NCBI GenBank assembly: GCA_037903355.1
Contig: JBAJFE010000042.1
Location: 4,476,001-4,540,000 of the forward strand
DNA length: 64,000 nt
From: Trichuris trichiura
Taxonomy: Eukaryota; Nematoda; Enoplea; Trichinellida; Trichuridae
Reading direction: 5' to 3'
Position numbers and translations under genes: made by a program. Below the pieces are notes generated by a model, which searched no databases, was not told the origin of the DNA, and was given only the letters and a program-made list of their open reading frames with translations. Within the stretch, counting starts at the first letter, position 1; every line of letters starts with the position of its first letter. Positions 33,421 to 43,879 of this stretch are shown piece after piece.

Positions 33421-34896
33421 GATGCCTGCAAAAAGAAAGTCATCGTGTCGAGTACAAGAAAGCTATCGTGGAGTTCTCTCAAGGCAAGAATCTGACGGCT
33501 TTGTGCAAAGAAAAAATGCGCGATCTCCGAATGGTTAGAAAATGGCGAGCACAGTACGATAAACTCCGTGAAAAGATGGATGAGGGAAATTTAAAGAAGC
33601 GTAAGTGTGGATCAGATCAACAACTGCTATTTCCTGAGCTCGAGGACATCATTTGTGAATGGATTGCTGACAGGGGAGCACAGGCTTTCATTGTGCGCAA
33701 GTCTGACATTCAGGAATTTGCCTTTGCATTAACATCACGCTTACAGATATCCGCAGAAAAATTCAAAGCGTCACAAAATTAGCTGGACAGCTTCCTTCAG
33801 CAACGTGTACTGTCACTAAGGAGATCGACAACATTGTTCAAGCTTGAAGATAATAAAGTTATTAAACATGCATTCGCATCCTAGTCCTTTGTTGGCAGAA
33901 TTGATTTTTCTAAATACAGTAGAACCCCCGTAAGTTGACCACCCAGGGTAACGAAGAAAACCAGGCCAACATAGGGGGTGGTCAACATAGGAGGCTGTGG
34001 GTATAAATGGCTCGGCTGAATAGATTGCAGCTGAACCACCCTAAGTTGCCCATTCAACAGACTGGTCAAGTTACTGTGAACAAACTAGCATTGCGTCCAT
34101 ATACCAGTTCACTGCTAAAGCGGTCAACTTCCCACTTACGGGGGTGGTAAACGTATAGGAGTTGTCCTTGCGCTTGTTAAAGTGCGGACCAACCAAGTGG
34201 TCAAAATTCGGTCAACTTAGGGAGGTGGTCGACATACAGAGGTGGTCAACTTCAGGGGTTCTACTGTACTAACTGTCCCACATGGTTGCTATGGATAAAA
34301 CTTCAATGTTTACCGGCTAAAGATTTCAAGCAACAATTGAACGTAGGGGAGCCTCGTTACTCTACGTTCCATCTACTATTTATGAAAGTGCTCGCGTCAC
34401 CTGCATTTTAGCAATTCGTTTGGACGGAAAGAAAGTCCCTCCTCTAGTCATTACAAAGGGAAGGAAAAACGAAATTGAGCGCATTTCAGGTATTTATGTT
34501 CCTCAAACCGAAAAAGCCTGGTGTACACAGTCAGTTATAAGCAAGTGGGTCGATTTAATGCTACCACTTATTTTGCCAGGTGGCCAAAGAGGAATAGTAA
34601 TCTGGAATTCAGCTAGCATATACCGCTCTGAAGAGATGAAGAACTTTCTTTCAATGAGAAGAATAGATCAGGTAATGATTCCCGCAGGAATGACTGCCTA
34701 CTTCCAGACTCTTGACATTGGAATAAACAAGCCATTCAAAGACAATTTGCGCAGTGAAATCAATTACTACATAGAAAACAAAATGGAGAAAAATCAGCGC
34801 AGAAACTTTATGAGGCCCAGGTTGCAAGACGTTGTGACTTGGGTGAAGAACTCATGGGTCAAAATCGCTGACAGCTCTGTTGTCAATGCACTATGA
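33421..34896 (+). pseudogene. pogo/Tigger transposase, interrupted and mutated
   Basis: The N-terminal part (MPAKRKSS, then a VRKWRAQYDKL helix and FPELEDIICEWI) resembles the HTH/CENP-B-type DNA-binding region of pogo transposases. After the MITE the DDE core follows: MDKTSMF (first acidic site, normally MDET), LDGKKVPPLVI, VIWNSASIY (second site, normally LDNA/WDS, so Asp has become Asn), and FQTLDIGINKPF (third site, Asp kept). Frames shift and stops occur near 33780 and 34319. It is not functional. Confidence 0.8.
33917..34266. mobile_element. pogo-like MITE inserted in a transposase
   Basis: 350 bp, TA|CAGTAGAACCCCCGTAAGTT at the left and CAACTTCAGGGGTTCTACTG|TA at the right, flanked by TA. 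The interior repeats GTGGTCAACATAGG-type strings. Related to 15826-15993; a half copy is visible at about 32880-32925. Confidence 0.88.
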
Positions 34897-35769
34897 CAGT
34901 GTTTCTCAAGGTCAGGATTGCCAGGGCTCCCCTCTGAACGTTTCTGAGCGTTTGGGCACCCCGGTACTGATTAGTCGATTTCGAACGCACTGATTAGCTG
35001 GATGGGAGGATGGTGGGTAGCCCGGACGTCGTAATGTAGGTGCTGCGTTTCCTGGGCAGTGTGTCGAACACTTACTTTCTCACCTCTGAACTAGCTCTCT
35101 TCCGCTGTCCTTCCTTCCAGGCAATCAGAATTGCGGAGCGCGACGGCATACAGCTTTCTCTCAGGCAGCAGACACAATAACTGACGCGGAGGCCACACCT
35201 TCCTATGCACTTCAACACGATTGCCCAGGTGGGGCATTTGCCTCCCTCCCTTCCACAGCTCAGAAGGGCTTGTGAAGCGCCCCCTTGGTGAATTGGGCCT
35301 CCTGGTGTGGCCCATGCCCCACCGTGAGAATCACTGCTCTACGAGCACGCTACTTCGTCAAGAAATGCTTGTTCAAGGAGAGCTTTATTACAGGACATGA
35401 GAGGCTGGGCTCAATGGTCCTGCAAGAAATGGAGTCAGAAGAAATTCAGGCCGAAACCCAGAATTTAGAGATGTATGAAGACGTCCCAAAAAATGATGAC
35501 ATGGCTGTGTTCGAATAAACGTAGCTATTGGTACATTTTTCTTGCCTTACATGTATGGTTCTTCTCCTAGGTGTTTCAATATTTTTCTTTCTTTACATTT
35601 ACGCTTGGTATGGGCTTCTGCACATAAATAAATGAACAAGTGTAGAGTGTGGTGCTTGAAAACGTAATACACTACCCTGAAAAATAAGCCCTGCCATGTT
35701 TTTTGAAAGAAAAATAAATGTGAGACCCGGTCTTATTATATAGGAAACACGGTATTTTCCTTCATGAGA

Positions 35770-35895
35770 TTTCTCGAAAGACGGGGTGTCTTTTAACAGG
35801 CTTAGGTTGTTTCATCCATTCGTTGGTAGGGCACGTTGAAGCTTACGTACAGATACATCAAACAGGCCAAATCCGTGAATCAGAAAACCATTCAT
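35770..35895 (+). repeat. Family B tail fragment
   Basis: CATCCATTCGTTGGTAGGGC, then TTACGTACAGATACATCAAA, CAGGCCAAATCCGTGAATCAG. The hammerhead-like part is replaced by TCGAAAGACGGGGTGTCTTT at 35774-35793. A sister tail lies at 62640-62760. Confidence 0.6.
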
Positions 35896-36199
35896 GAGAT
35901 TAAGAAAAATTTCTGAGCGAATAAGGCAGACCGGTCAGCGCTTGTCATCTCTGATCAAAATCGGAAGGGTAAAGAGATCTGAAACGGACACAGCAAGCTG
36001 TTTTTAGGGAAAAGCGTCAAGGCTCAAGGGAGCACTACGAATAACTGAATGGTCGTAAATAAGCATTTATTTTGAACTGTTCTAAGTTTCGTACAAAGCA
36101 TTTGTATCTGTTGGATACAAGTCCATGCTGGCTTTCAAAAATTTATGTTTTTCTTTTCTGAAACTACTTTATTATTTTGCATTCTTGAAAGTTTGCAGC

Positions 36200-36555
36200 A
36201 GAACAATTGCACTGAGAACGAAGGTTTCGATTCATTGAACAGTTTACTGATGTAAGCGAGTATAAGATAAAGGAAAGAGTCATCTTAGGAGAAACAATGC
36301 CTCCTTACATAAGGCACGGTGATCCCACTAGCGGGGTCACTGACTTCACTCAGGCGCGAACTTAAAATTAGTTCGCGCCTGAGGGGCAACGTGACGCGGT
36401 CAGTCTCGCCCCAGACGCTGGTCACTGCACTCGCTCAGGCGCGGCCGCAATTGGGTCACTTTCATGTGACCATTCAGGCGGTCTTCAGGTTGATCGTCCT
36501 CGCTCTCTGCTCTACAGAATTTTCATCTTCCCGCTGGCACTGCCGCAATGTCGCT
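36200..36555 (+). repeat. LTR-like dispersed repeat, copy 2, with perfect hairpin
   Basis: Sister of 13515-13870. Within it, CTCAGGCGCGAACT (36350-36363) and AGTTCGCGCCTGAG (36371-36384) form a perfect 14-bp stem with a TAAAATT loop. In copy 1 the same place is only partly complementary. Confidence 0.65.
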
Positions 36556-36724
36556 AGCCGATAAATTATCTGTATGCACGTACTATGTTTCCAAGTTTAG
36601 GTAACCAAATTGTACTATGTTCTGTCCGTACCGGATACGAACAACCGCTAACAAGCTTATTCACAGAAAATCTAGTTAGAGCATGCAGTATCTGATAATA
36701 GGATAAGCAACTATATGAAAATAT

Positions 36725-36953
36725 TGTAGCAATTCCTGCTGGCTCTGGCCAGCCGAAACGATCTTCAGGTTAGGGCTACGATAATCTCCAGCGATGACTA
36801 GGAGTACGGTACAGAGTGTCTAAGAAACAAGTGAGTCGGTGGCTATGTTGTTCGTGTCGCCCGAGAGAAAGTAAACGTTTGAACAACCCCTCGTAGCGTG
36901 TATCCTGCGTCCTCGTTGGGTGTAACGAACTCGTAACGACCGAGTTCATTACA
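36725..36953 (+). repeat. 5' LTR of gypsy element (229 bp)
   Basis: Starts TGTAGCAATTCCTGC and ends GAGTTCATTACA. Relative to the 3' LTR it lacks about 137 bp in the middle. The primer-binding area follows as TTTTGGCGACGGCGGCAGG. Confidence 0.88.
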
Positions 36954-37079
36954 CTTTTGGCGACGGCGGCAGGATCCATCCGCGATGGTGCGAGCGACCA
37001 GGAAAGCCATGGAACTCCCCTTGTTTACAAGGCGTTGACAGGGAAAACGTCTTCCCGATTGGAAGAGCTATCCTGACCC

Positions 37080-38880
37080 TGGTACATCAAGGGCAGCCAT
37101 TTGAGGTAGAAGTTGCAGTGCTACCATCATGCCTTTGTATGCTGACCTTAGGCACAGAAGTGCTAATGAAGTTGGATCTTACCATGCGCTTCTCACCACT
37201 GGGTTGGCACATCGAGAGAAGCTCAGACTCAGGGGGAGCTGCTTCAGGAGATCATTTCCAGTTGATCAGCGGCACTGATCAAGCACCATCATCACGGGCA
37301 TGTCCAGACTTGGAAGACATGCCTGGCAAGCTGGTCTCTGGAGGCGCGGATGATAAGGTGCTAGTAAAGGAAGACATGCCCCAGGATGCTCATTTGGGAG
37401 CAGGGCTGCAGAGAGTGATAGGAAATTCCGCTCAGCTTTGCTACGGGAAGCTGTTGTCCAGCCATGAACGCGATGGCCTTCTTAGGCTGGTACATTCTAT
37501 CGAGCATCTGTTTGGTCAACCACCGGTAAGTGAAAAGAATGGTCACCTAACTAAGCATCGGATCCCCACCGGGGATAATAGCCCTATACAGTGCTGGCCG
37601 TACAGTCTCGCTTCTGGAAAAAGAATCGATAAGGCAACAGGTGGAAGAAATGCTCTGAGACGGTATCATAGAGTCGTCGCACAGTTCCTGGGCGTTTCCG
37701 TTGGTCATGGTACGAAAAAAGGACGGAACCTGGCGTTTCTGTGTCGATTACCGAAAGTTAAATGTGGTAACGGTCCGTGACGTGTATCCTCTTCCGCGCA
37801 TAGACGACCTGCTGGATAGACTAGGAGGATCAAGGTATTTTTCGAAGTTGGATCTGCGTAGTGGCTTCTGGAAGTTGCAGAGAGCGACAGACCGAAGACA
37901 ACGTTCGTCACGCCGGATGGGCTATTTCAGTGCAGGCGTACGCCGTTCGGGTTGGCTAACGCACCAGCGAGCTTCTCGCGACTTATTGGTGGTGCAAAAT
38001 AACGGTACTGCATTACCTATCTGAATGGCATTTTGATTTACACTCCTGATTATCAGCAGCACCGAGCCAAACTAGAGGAAGTATTCCGCGTTCTAAGCGA
38101 GAATGGCCTGCGTCTAAACCCAGCCAAGTGCGTGCTGGGACGCACAAAACGACATACTTAGGTTACCTCGTCGATGCTGTGGGCGTACCTCCAGAGCCAG
38201 CAAAGATGGAAGCGATTACAGCTTTCCCGAAGCCCAGATAAGTGCGACAGGTGCGACGGATTTGTGCATGACCGGTTATTACGGGCGGTTTGTGGAGAGA
38301 GATATGCGGACATAGATGCGCCGCTGTGTGAGTTATTAAGGCAAAACCAGAAATGGCTATGGGCGGAGCGGAAAGAAGCAGCTTTCCAAGAGTTGAAATC
38401 ACGCTTGCAGAATCCTCCGGTCAGACACCACTTTCAAGAGAATTGACCTATCGAGGTCCACCGTGACGCTAGCCGATCAGGGTTAGGAGCGATGCTGTTG
38501 CAAAAGAAGGAAGGGCAGGAGCACGTGGTTACCTACATAAGCCGGAAGCTAAGCGCGGCGGAAGAAAAATACCACTCCAACGAGCTTGAGTGTCTTGCGG
38601 TTGTTTGGGCCTTAAAGGTACTGCGTCCCTACGTTTTGAGTAGGATAACTCGGCCGTCATATGGTTGTTTGACGAGAAGCAGGCATATGATAAGTTCGGA
38701 CGACGGACAATGGCGCTAATGGAGCTCCAAGGGAGCGTCGAATCCTTGCACCGCAAGGGATAGGAGCACTGCGTCCCAGACGTCCCCTCTTGCGCCCTCG
38801 TCAGTGAGCCTGAACGAGAGGCTGATATGGTGGAACCAGTGAGCGGACATATACGTCGTCGATTGGCTTCGAAAGGAGGG
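37080..38880 (+). pseudogene. Gypsy pol: protease, RT and RNase H remnants
   Basis: VLPSCLCMLTLGTEVLMKLDL at about 37115-37175 fits the C-terminal end of a retropepsin domain. RT: WRFCVDYRKLNVVTVRDVYP, LPRIDDLLDRLGG and FSKLDLRSGFW (37731-37872, plus), then frameshifts. The catalytic box reads T-Y-L-N-G-I-L-I-Y at about 38013-38039 where YxDD is expected. RNase H: EVHRDASRSGLGAMLLQKK (38453-38510) and KYHSNELECLAVVWAL. Several stops and frame changes break the gene. Confidence 0.85.
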
Positions 38881-38888
38881 ATGCGGAT

Positions 38889-39253
38889 TGTAGCAATTCC
38901 TGCCGGCTCTGGCCAGCCGAAACGATTTTCAGATTAGGGCTACGCTAGTCTCCAGCGATGACTAGAGTGTGTAAGAGACGAGTGAGGAGTCAGTCAGTCG
39001 CATTACCGACTACTTCTTGACTTCAGCGTGCTGAATCAGGTGTGCGGCAGACCTCACCGCCAAACTGCCGAAGACTCTTCCATGCACGCCCTCACCACCA
39101 ATGCTCCCGTATGCGCACCCTTACTCGCAGTACTACTATTGCTTGTGTTGTCTGTGTCGCCTGAGAGAAAGTACACGTTTGGACAACCCTCGTAGCGTGT
39201 ATCCTGCGTCCTCGTTGGGTGGAACCTCTCTCGTAACGACTGAGTTCGTTACA
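38889..39253 (+). repeat. 3' LTR of gypsy element (365 bp)
   Basis: Same ends as the 5' LTR (TGTAGCAATTCCTGC to GAGTTCGTTACA), with the extra middle segment from about 38985 to 39125 retained. Downstream is ATAT, the target duplication. Confidence 0.88.
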
Positions 39254-40029
39254 ATATTTTAATGTTGAGCTAATTCACGAAATTCTGCAATAATGTTTAT
39301 TAAATGGCTTCAATTAGTTGTCATGTGCGTGTCTCATAACAACACAGACGTAATCCACATGCCGCATCGGGAATCCTCAGGTTGACATTCCTGCTGCAGT
39401 CATCACGTCACCGAAGACTTCGCTTTTTCGATACTCAAGAACATTTTGACGTTAAAAAGCTCAGGCGACAGTGCAATCAAGCACAATCGTTTTTACACTC
39501 AAAACTGCAGGATGGACGCTATGAAAATTCCTCGATCTCCGCCTTTCTTCATAAAGTCATTTAAGGAGTAGATGGACATATCATTTGTCGAAAAGCGAAA
39601 CATTTGTAAATCAAGGTGTAACCACAAAAAGGGACGATTATAACTTAGAAACATGTATAATATCTGACTAAGCGAACGATCTTGAGCATCGTTTACTATC
39701 AGTATGAAAAGTAAACTTTAATTTTTTCTGGTTTTGTTGAGTTGATTATGTGTCCTGTACAGTAATTGCGGAGCACTTGGTAAGTCAATTTTTTAGATTA
39801 CGTGAAATTCCCTGCTTTGTAAATCTTCGGTGTGCCAGAAGTTTAAGCCTGCCTTTTTCATTAGAAATGATGTAAAGCCAAAGCTCCCTACTGTCTTGTT
39901 ATTTTGTTGGCAGAAGAAAATGAGATAATCGATTACTTTGTGTTTATCCTCTTGTTAAGTTAGAGGTAGACTCTGATATTCGTAAAACTTTCATGTAGAT
40001 ATATTGCGACAATTAGCTTACTTCATTGT
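39254..40029. other. Intergenic, unrecognised
   Basis: AT-rich, with ORFs no longer than 60 codons. No shared repeat identified. Confidence 0.4.
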
Positions 40030-40225
40030 AGCAGTGCGCGATGGATAGTGTATGGTCTTCTACGGCTTTTCCCGTTTATTTTGTCTGTGCTTGTGTCTGT
40101 AAATTAGACGAAACAGCTGCCCTACCAACGGATGGATGAGCCGTTATTAAGAGAAATTGTACAGATGTCAATGCACTCAACTATTTAATATCAGAGCTTT
40201 CGGAACGCTCTAGTTCCGTCGTCAG
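40030..40225 (-). repeat. Family B repeat, reverse copy
   Basis: Hammerhead-like motif at 40193-40224 on the minus strand (helix GGAAC/GTTCC, loop TAGAGC). The rest, read on the minus strand, matches 15611-15760: CTTAATAACGGCTCATCCAT, CCGTTGGTAGGGCAGCTGTT, CGTCTAATTTACAGACACAA, CCGTAGAAGACCATA. Confidence 0.78.
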
Positions 40226-41441
40226 TGAGGTGCTGGAGCCTTTTCGACATCACGTCACCGAAGACTGGTGAAGCACCCAGTGTTCAAGTGCGTGATGGAA
40301 ATACTTTGTTTTGTAATAGTGCCTTGTGAACTTAAATTCTAAGCTTGTCAGAGGTTTTCTATTTTAGTAGTCATTCACATTCATTTGCTCGTTATACACT
40401 ACATTTTTCTTAGCGTTAAATTCGCTGTTTTGCAACACGTTCTGCATGATTACGATGACTTGACAGCGTGGCTTTTGCCACTTAATCGTATCCTTCTTTT
40501 TGTTAATCGGAATTTACGTAGGTTTTATTTTGCAAATGAAGCCATTATAGTTCATGAAAATTCACGAAGCATTCGGGTTGCTCCTAATCCCATCTTCAGC
40601 TTTTGCATTTACGCTGAAGAGAGGAAGAGGAGTATCTCAAATGATTTGTAGATTTTCAGAAGTAAAAATGGCTTCTGTAAAACTGAAGCTGTAGATGCAG
40701 GTACCTTTTAATCGCTAAAAAACGTCCTGTTTTCAAGAATCCCTCTTCGCACTAGACAGAAAAGATTTCTCATTTCGTAAGCTTTAATTTTAGCCCATTG
40801 AGTGAAGGTTTCGTCGATTCACGATCCAGCGATTTTCGGCCCATAGGCTCCGTTCTGTCTCTCCTCGCCAATCTAGTTTATCGTGGAGAACTTCAAAAGA
40901 TTCTTGATGTCTGAAACTTTAAGGTGTCATCAGTCTGACAGCGCCTGACTAGTATGGCCAGTGGTTCAGATGCGCTGCCACATATTTTCGATACCTTTCC
41001 TCGGAAAAGGTTTTTGCAACGCATTTGCAGAAATCGAAATGTCCAAGCTGTTTACCTACGTTGCGCATCTTTCGTACAAATCTAACCAGTTATTAATTTT
41101 ATTCGTCATGTAGTGAAAATGAGCTGTATATTCGAGCTCACCCGCTTGTAGTGTTTTGCTTGTGCCGACTTAAGAGGGAACATCCTGTTGCCATGAGCAT
41201 TTATTATTTTAGATTATTATTTTAAACAAGCAGCTAGATTGCAGAAGCTAAAAAATCCTCATTAGACGCTGATGACTGAAAGAAAACGATCCGAAAGTTG
41301 CATATTGATCATTTAAGTAAATCATCCATATTTCATAAAGGTGAAATGCCATAAACATAAGTGAACCTCCACGGACTCGTTCACAGTACCCCTACGATTT
41401 GTAACATCTTACCATTAAAACAATTTGACAGCACAAGTTCG
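40226..41441. other. Intergenic, upstream of TRIT1
   Basis: AT-rich. The segment GTGAAGCACCCAGTGTTCAAGT at 40268-40290 recurs at 15776-15796 and 46228-46242, so the repeat family extends slightly past the motif. No promoter element could be assigned with confidence. Confidence 0.4.
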
Positions 41442-42863
41442 ATGTTTCCTGAAGTTAGTGTTGATAAGCCGAAATCTCGTTACCGTGTAGTTAGCTGTTT
41501 CTTCGTTTCAGCAAATTTTCCTTTGCGAACTACGAAATTTCACAAATCAAAAAGTTGTTTTGAGTTTATGGATTTCATTCCTAAGTGCTCTAAACCACTG
41601 ATTGTTATCCTTGGTTCAACTGGCTCCGGAAAGTCAAGACTGGCTATTGAACTGTGTCGCGCGATTTCTGGTGAAATCGTGAGCGCCGATTCTATGCAAC
41701 TGTACAAGGGATTAGCCATTGTAACAAACCAAAGCACGCCAGAGGAGCGTCTTGGTGTTGCAGAGCATTTGGTTGGATTTCTCTCCCCTTTAGCTTTTGG
41801 CTACAATGTGCATTCGTTTCGAGACGACGGTTTGCGCGTCATAGAAGACATTCATCGCAGGAACAAGATTCCAGTCATGGTCGGTGGAACTAACTATTAC
41901 ATCGAAGCCATGCTATGGGACAATTTGTTTCTTGACTCGGCTGATAGCAAAACATATTATTTTAATTTACCAGCCAGCTTTTTGTCCATGTCCAATGAAG
42001 AATTGCATGAAACATTACAGAAGATAGACCCTGAGCGAGCTGCGGTTTTGCATCCGAATAATAGACGTCGTGTACTGCGGAGTCTACAAATCTCGTACGT
42101 TCATAAGTGCAAGCACAGCGAGCTCCTACGTGAACAATGGGAAAAGGCTGGCAGCAGCGCGATCGGCGGTCCACTGCGTTTCACAAACTCGCTAATCTTA
42201 TGGACACAGTGTGATTTACCAAAACTATTTTGTAAACTTCGGGAAAGGATAGATGGTATGGTCAGGAAAGGGCTCCGTCGAGAAATAACGTCGTTTTACG
42301 ATGCCAATTATAGCGGGTATAGAGCCAAGCAGGAAGAGCTGCGACATTTAGGGAGTGACGGTGAGCCGAAGGGTGCTTTCCAGTGTATTGGAGTTAAAGA
42401 ATTCCTAGATTTCCTTCAATTACCACAAAACGTTCGTGATTCATCTGAAGGAGATGCAGTTTTTGAGAGGTGCTTGAACGGTCTGCACTTGGCCACTTGC
42501 CAATACGCAAAGAAACAGATAAAATGGATTAGAAACCGTTTTGTTCAACGATCCGGCGGGGACGTACCCCCTATTTATGCGTTGACGCAGTCCGATGGTG
42601 GTACATGGGAGAATGAAATTATGGGCCCAGCTGTCGAACTGGCGAAATCATTTCTCAAGGGCGAGTGTATAAAGACGTCGTCAATAAATCAGACTCCATT
42701 TTGTCAGCCAGGCACGCGCTGTAGTTCAGAATACAAAAAGTGTGACACATGCAATCGCTTGATCTGCGTTAAGCAGTGGCAGGCTCATGTTTTTTCCAAA
42801 AAGCATAGGCGCTGCAAAGCTGCAATCATAAGGCGCGATCAGACTTTGACACGTCCAGTCTAG
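41442..42863 (+). CDS. gro-1: TRIT1, tRNA isopentenyltransferase (intronless)
   Basis: Transfers a dimethylallyl group to A37 of tRNAs reading UNN codons (TRIT1/MOD5/MiaA family; worm gro-1). From the ATG at 41442 the protein has 473 aa; from the in-frame ATG at 41568, 431 aa. Core motifs: P-loop GSTGSGKS, SADSMQLYKGLAIVTN with the catalytic-base Asp, VGGTNYYIEAMLW, LHPNNRRRVLRSLQI, and GAFQCIGVKEF. The C-terminus has a matrin-type C2H2 finger, CDTCNRL...HVFSKKH, found in eukaryotic forms. The 42 residues between the two starts are basic and poor in acidic residues apart from the first few, so a mitochondrial targeting role is plausible. There are no introns in 1.4 kb, unlike the neighbouring genes. 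ATTAAA at 42885-42890 is the likely poly(A) signal. Confidence 0.93.
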   Translation: MFPEVSVDKPKSRYRVVSCFFVSANFPLRTTKFHKSKSCFEFMDFIPKCSKPLIVILGSTGSGKSRLAIELCRAISGEIVSADSMQLYKGLAIVTNQSTPEERLGVAEHLVGFLSPLAFGYNVHSFRDDGLRVIEDIHRRNKIPVMVGGTNYYIEAMLWDNLFLDSADSKTYYFNLPASFLSMSNEELHETLQKIDPERAAVLHPNNRRRVLRSLQISYVHKCKHSELLREQWEKAGSSAIGGPLRFTNSLILWTQCDLPKLFCKLRERIDGMVRKGLRREITSFYDANYSGYRAKQEELRHLGSDGEPKGAFQCIGVKEFLDFLQLPQNVRDSSEGDAVFERCLNGLHLATCQYAKKQIKWIRNRFVQRSGGDVPPIYALTQSDGGTWENEIMGPAVELAKSFLKGECIKTSSINQTPFCQPGTRCSSEYKKCDTCNRLICVKQWQAHVFSKKHRRCKAAIIRRDQTLTRPV

Positions 42864-42884
42864 CCATGAATCGTGTAGGCAACC

Positions 42885-42890
42885 ATTAAA
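42885..42890 (+). promoter_or_regulatory. Poly(A) signal of TRIT1
   Basis: ATTAAA 21 nt past the stop codon, the first hexamer of this type downstream. Confidence 0.5.
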
Positions 42891-43544
42891 GCGTTTTGAA
42901 ATTTTGTTCTATGTTGAATGTGGCTAACGATGCCAATGTTTGTTAACGCTAAATGTGTAATTTTTAAAATGATTTGCAGTTCTTTCTTGCGCAGTTAGCT
43001 TTCAGCCATGTTTCTATGTTGTGAGAAGCGTTCAACTAGTACTTTTTTGTAGTGGTCGGCCTTTTTCCTGCAGCTAGAGAAATTGATGGTTTTTTTCTCA
43101 CTATTTGAATGACTGAGAAGAAATGGTACGACTCACTTATTGCTAATACTTGCTTAATTAAGTTTGTTCCTTTTGTTGCTTTGAAGGTGCGCAGATCCCA
43201 CTTTATTCTGTAGACTGTTCTTTGTCCTATCTAATGGGATATACATTGGAATGACAGTAGATGCTGCTAACTGAGCTATTTATTTTACTAGTATCTTTGG
43301 ATAGTGAATAAGATTGTTTAGTCATGCAAAAAGTTTTCCTTTCCTGAACAGATTCCTTCTTCTGACAATTAGTCTAGTGTCCGTAAAGCAAGCTAGACAA
43401 TTGTCAGGATAGTTGCTTTCTGAAAGCTGAAAAATGTTTTTTATTATTGGTTTACTTATTGAGGGGCTGATTTTGCGGGCTAATCTACATGGTGCTCTTT
43501 TCTTGTAAAGATTTTTTTGCCGTATTTCCAACCGGTTTTGTGAA
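42891..43544. other. Intergenic, AT-rich
   Basis: Nothing recognised between the TRIT1 3' end and the inverted pair of family A elements. Confidence 0.45.
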
Positions 43545-43845
43545 TAACGTTTATTGCAAAAACGTTAATACTGAGCTTTCTGGTCTCTCCGTGACCCGTC
43601 ATCAGCCCAATTTGTGCAGCCCGTCGGGTCGGTCATCATGTTAGCAAGTCGCTCCATCCGACCGACCTTGGCGGAGACCTCAGCCGTTAGCTCTGCTTTG
43701 AGCCGTCGATCGTTAGTCTCTTCTAGTCAGTCAGACGGTGCAGCGAGCGCTCAGCCGACCTTTCACGACGGCGACACTAACAAAAGAGTGACAACGAGCA
43801 AAACCAACCGTATGTATCCATCTGTTTAAACTTTCAGAACGTTTA
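43545..43845 (-). repeat. Family A element, reverse copy of an inverted pair
   Basis: Read on the minus strand it matches 43880-44140: the GTCTGACTGACT start, GGCTGAGGTCTCCGCCAAGG body, hammerhead-like motif at 43574-43604, AACGTTTTTGCAATAAACGT hairpin and ACAAAACCGGTT end. The poly-A-rich tail is not preserved on this side. Confidence 0.85.
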
Positions 43846-43879
43846 AGCTTAAAATGGTTGGTTTGCTTGTTATCGTTCC

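Larger units (their letters stand above)
33041..35754 (+). mobile_element. pogo/Tigger-like DNA transposon with nested MITE
   Basis: Starts TACCGTGTTTCCCCTATAAT and AAGACC, and ends GGTCTTATTATA-TAGGAAACACGGTA, so the ends are inverted repeats of about 26 bp including the TA target dinucleotide. The interior carries one decayed transposase gene interrupted at 33917-34266 by an unrelated pogo-like MITE. 34900-35720 has no recognised coding function. Confidence 0.85.
36725..39253 (+). mobile_element. Ty3/gypsy LTR retrotransposon, internally deleted
   Basis: Flanked by two TG...CA long terminal repeats and a 4-bp ATAT duplication (36721-36724 and 39254-39257). The interior encodes protease, RT and RNase H remnants in that order, but no integrase before the 3' LTR. 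Gag is also missing or unrecognisable. It cannot transpose on its own. Confidence 0.88.

Noticed and set aside
13515..36555. LTR-like repeats at 13.5 and 36.2 kb as the two LTRs of one element
   Set aside because: They are 22 kb apart with several genes between them and no matching polyprotein, so they are separate insertions.
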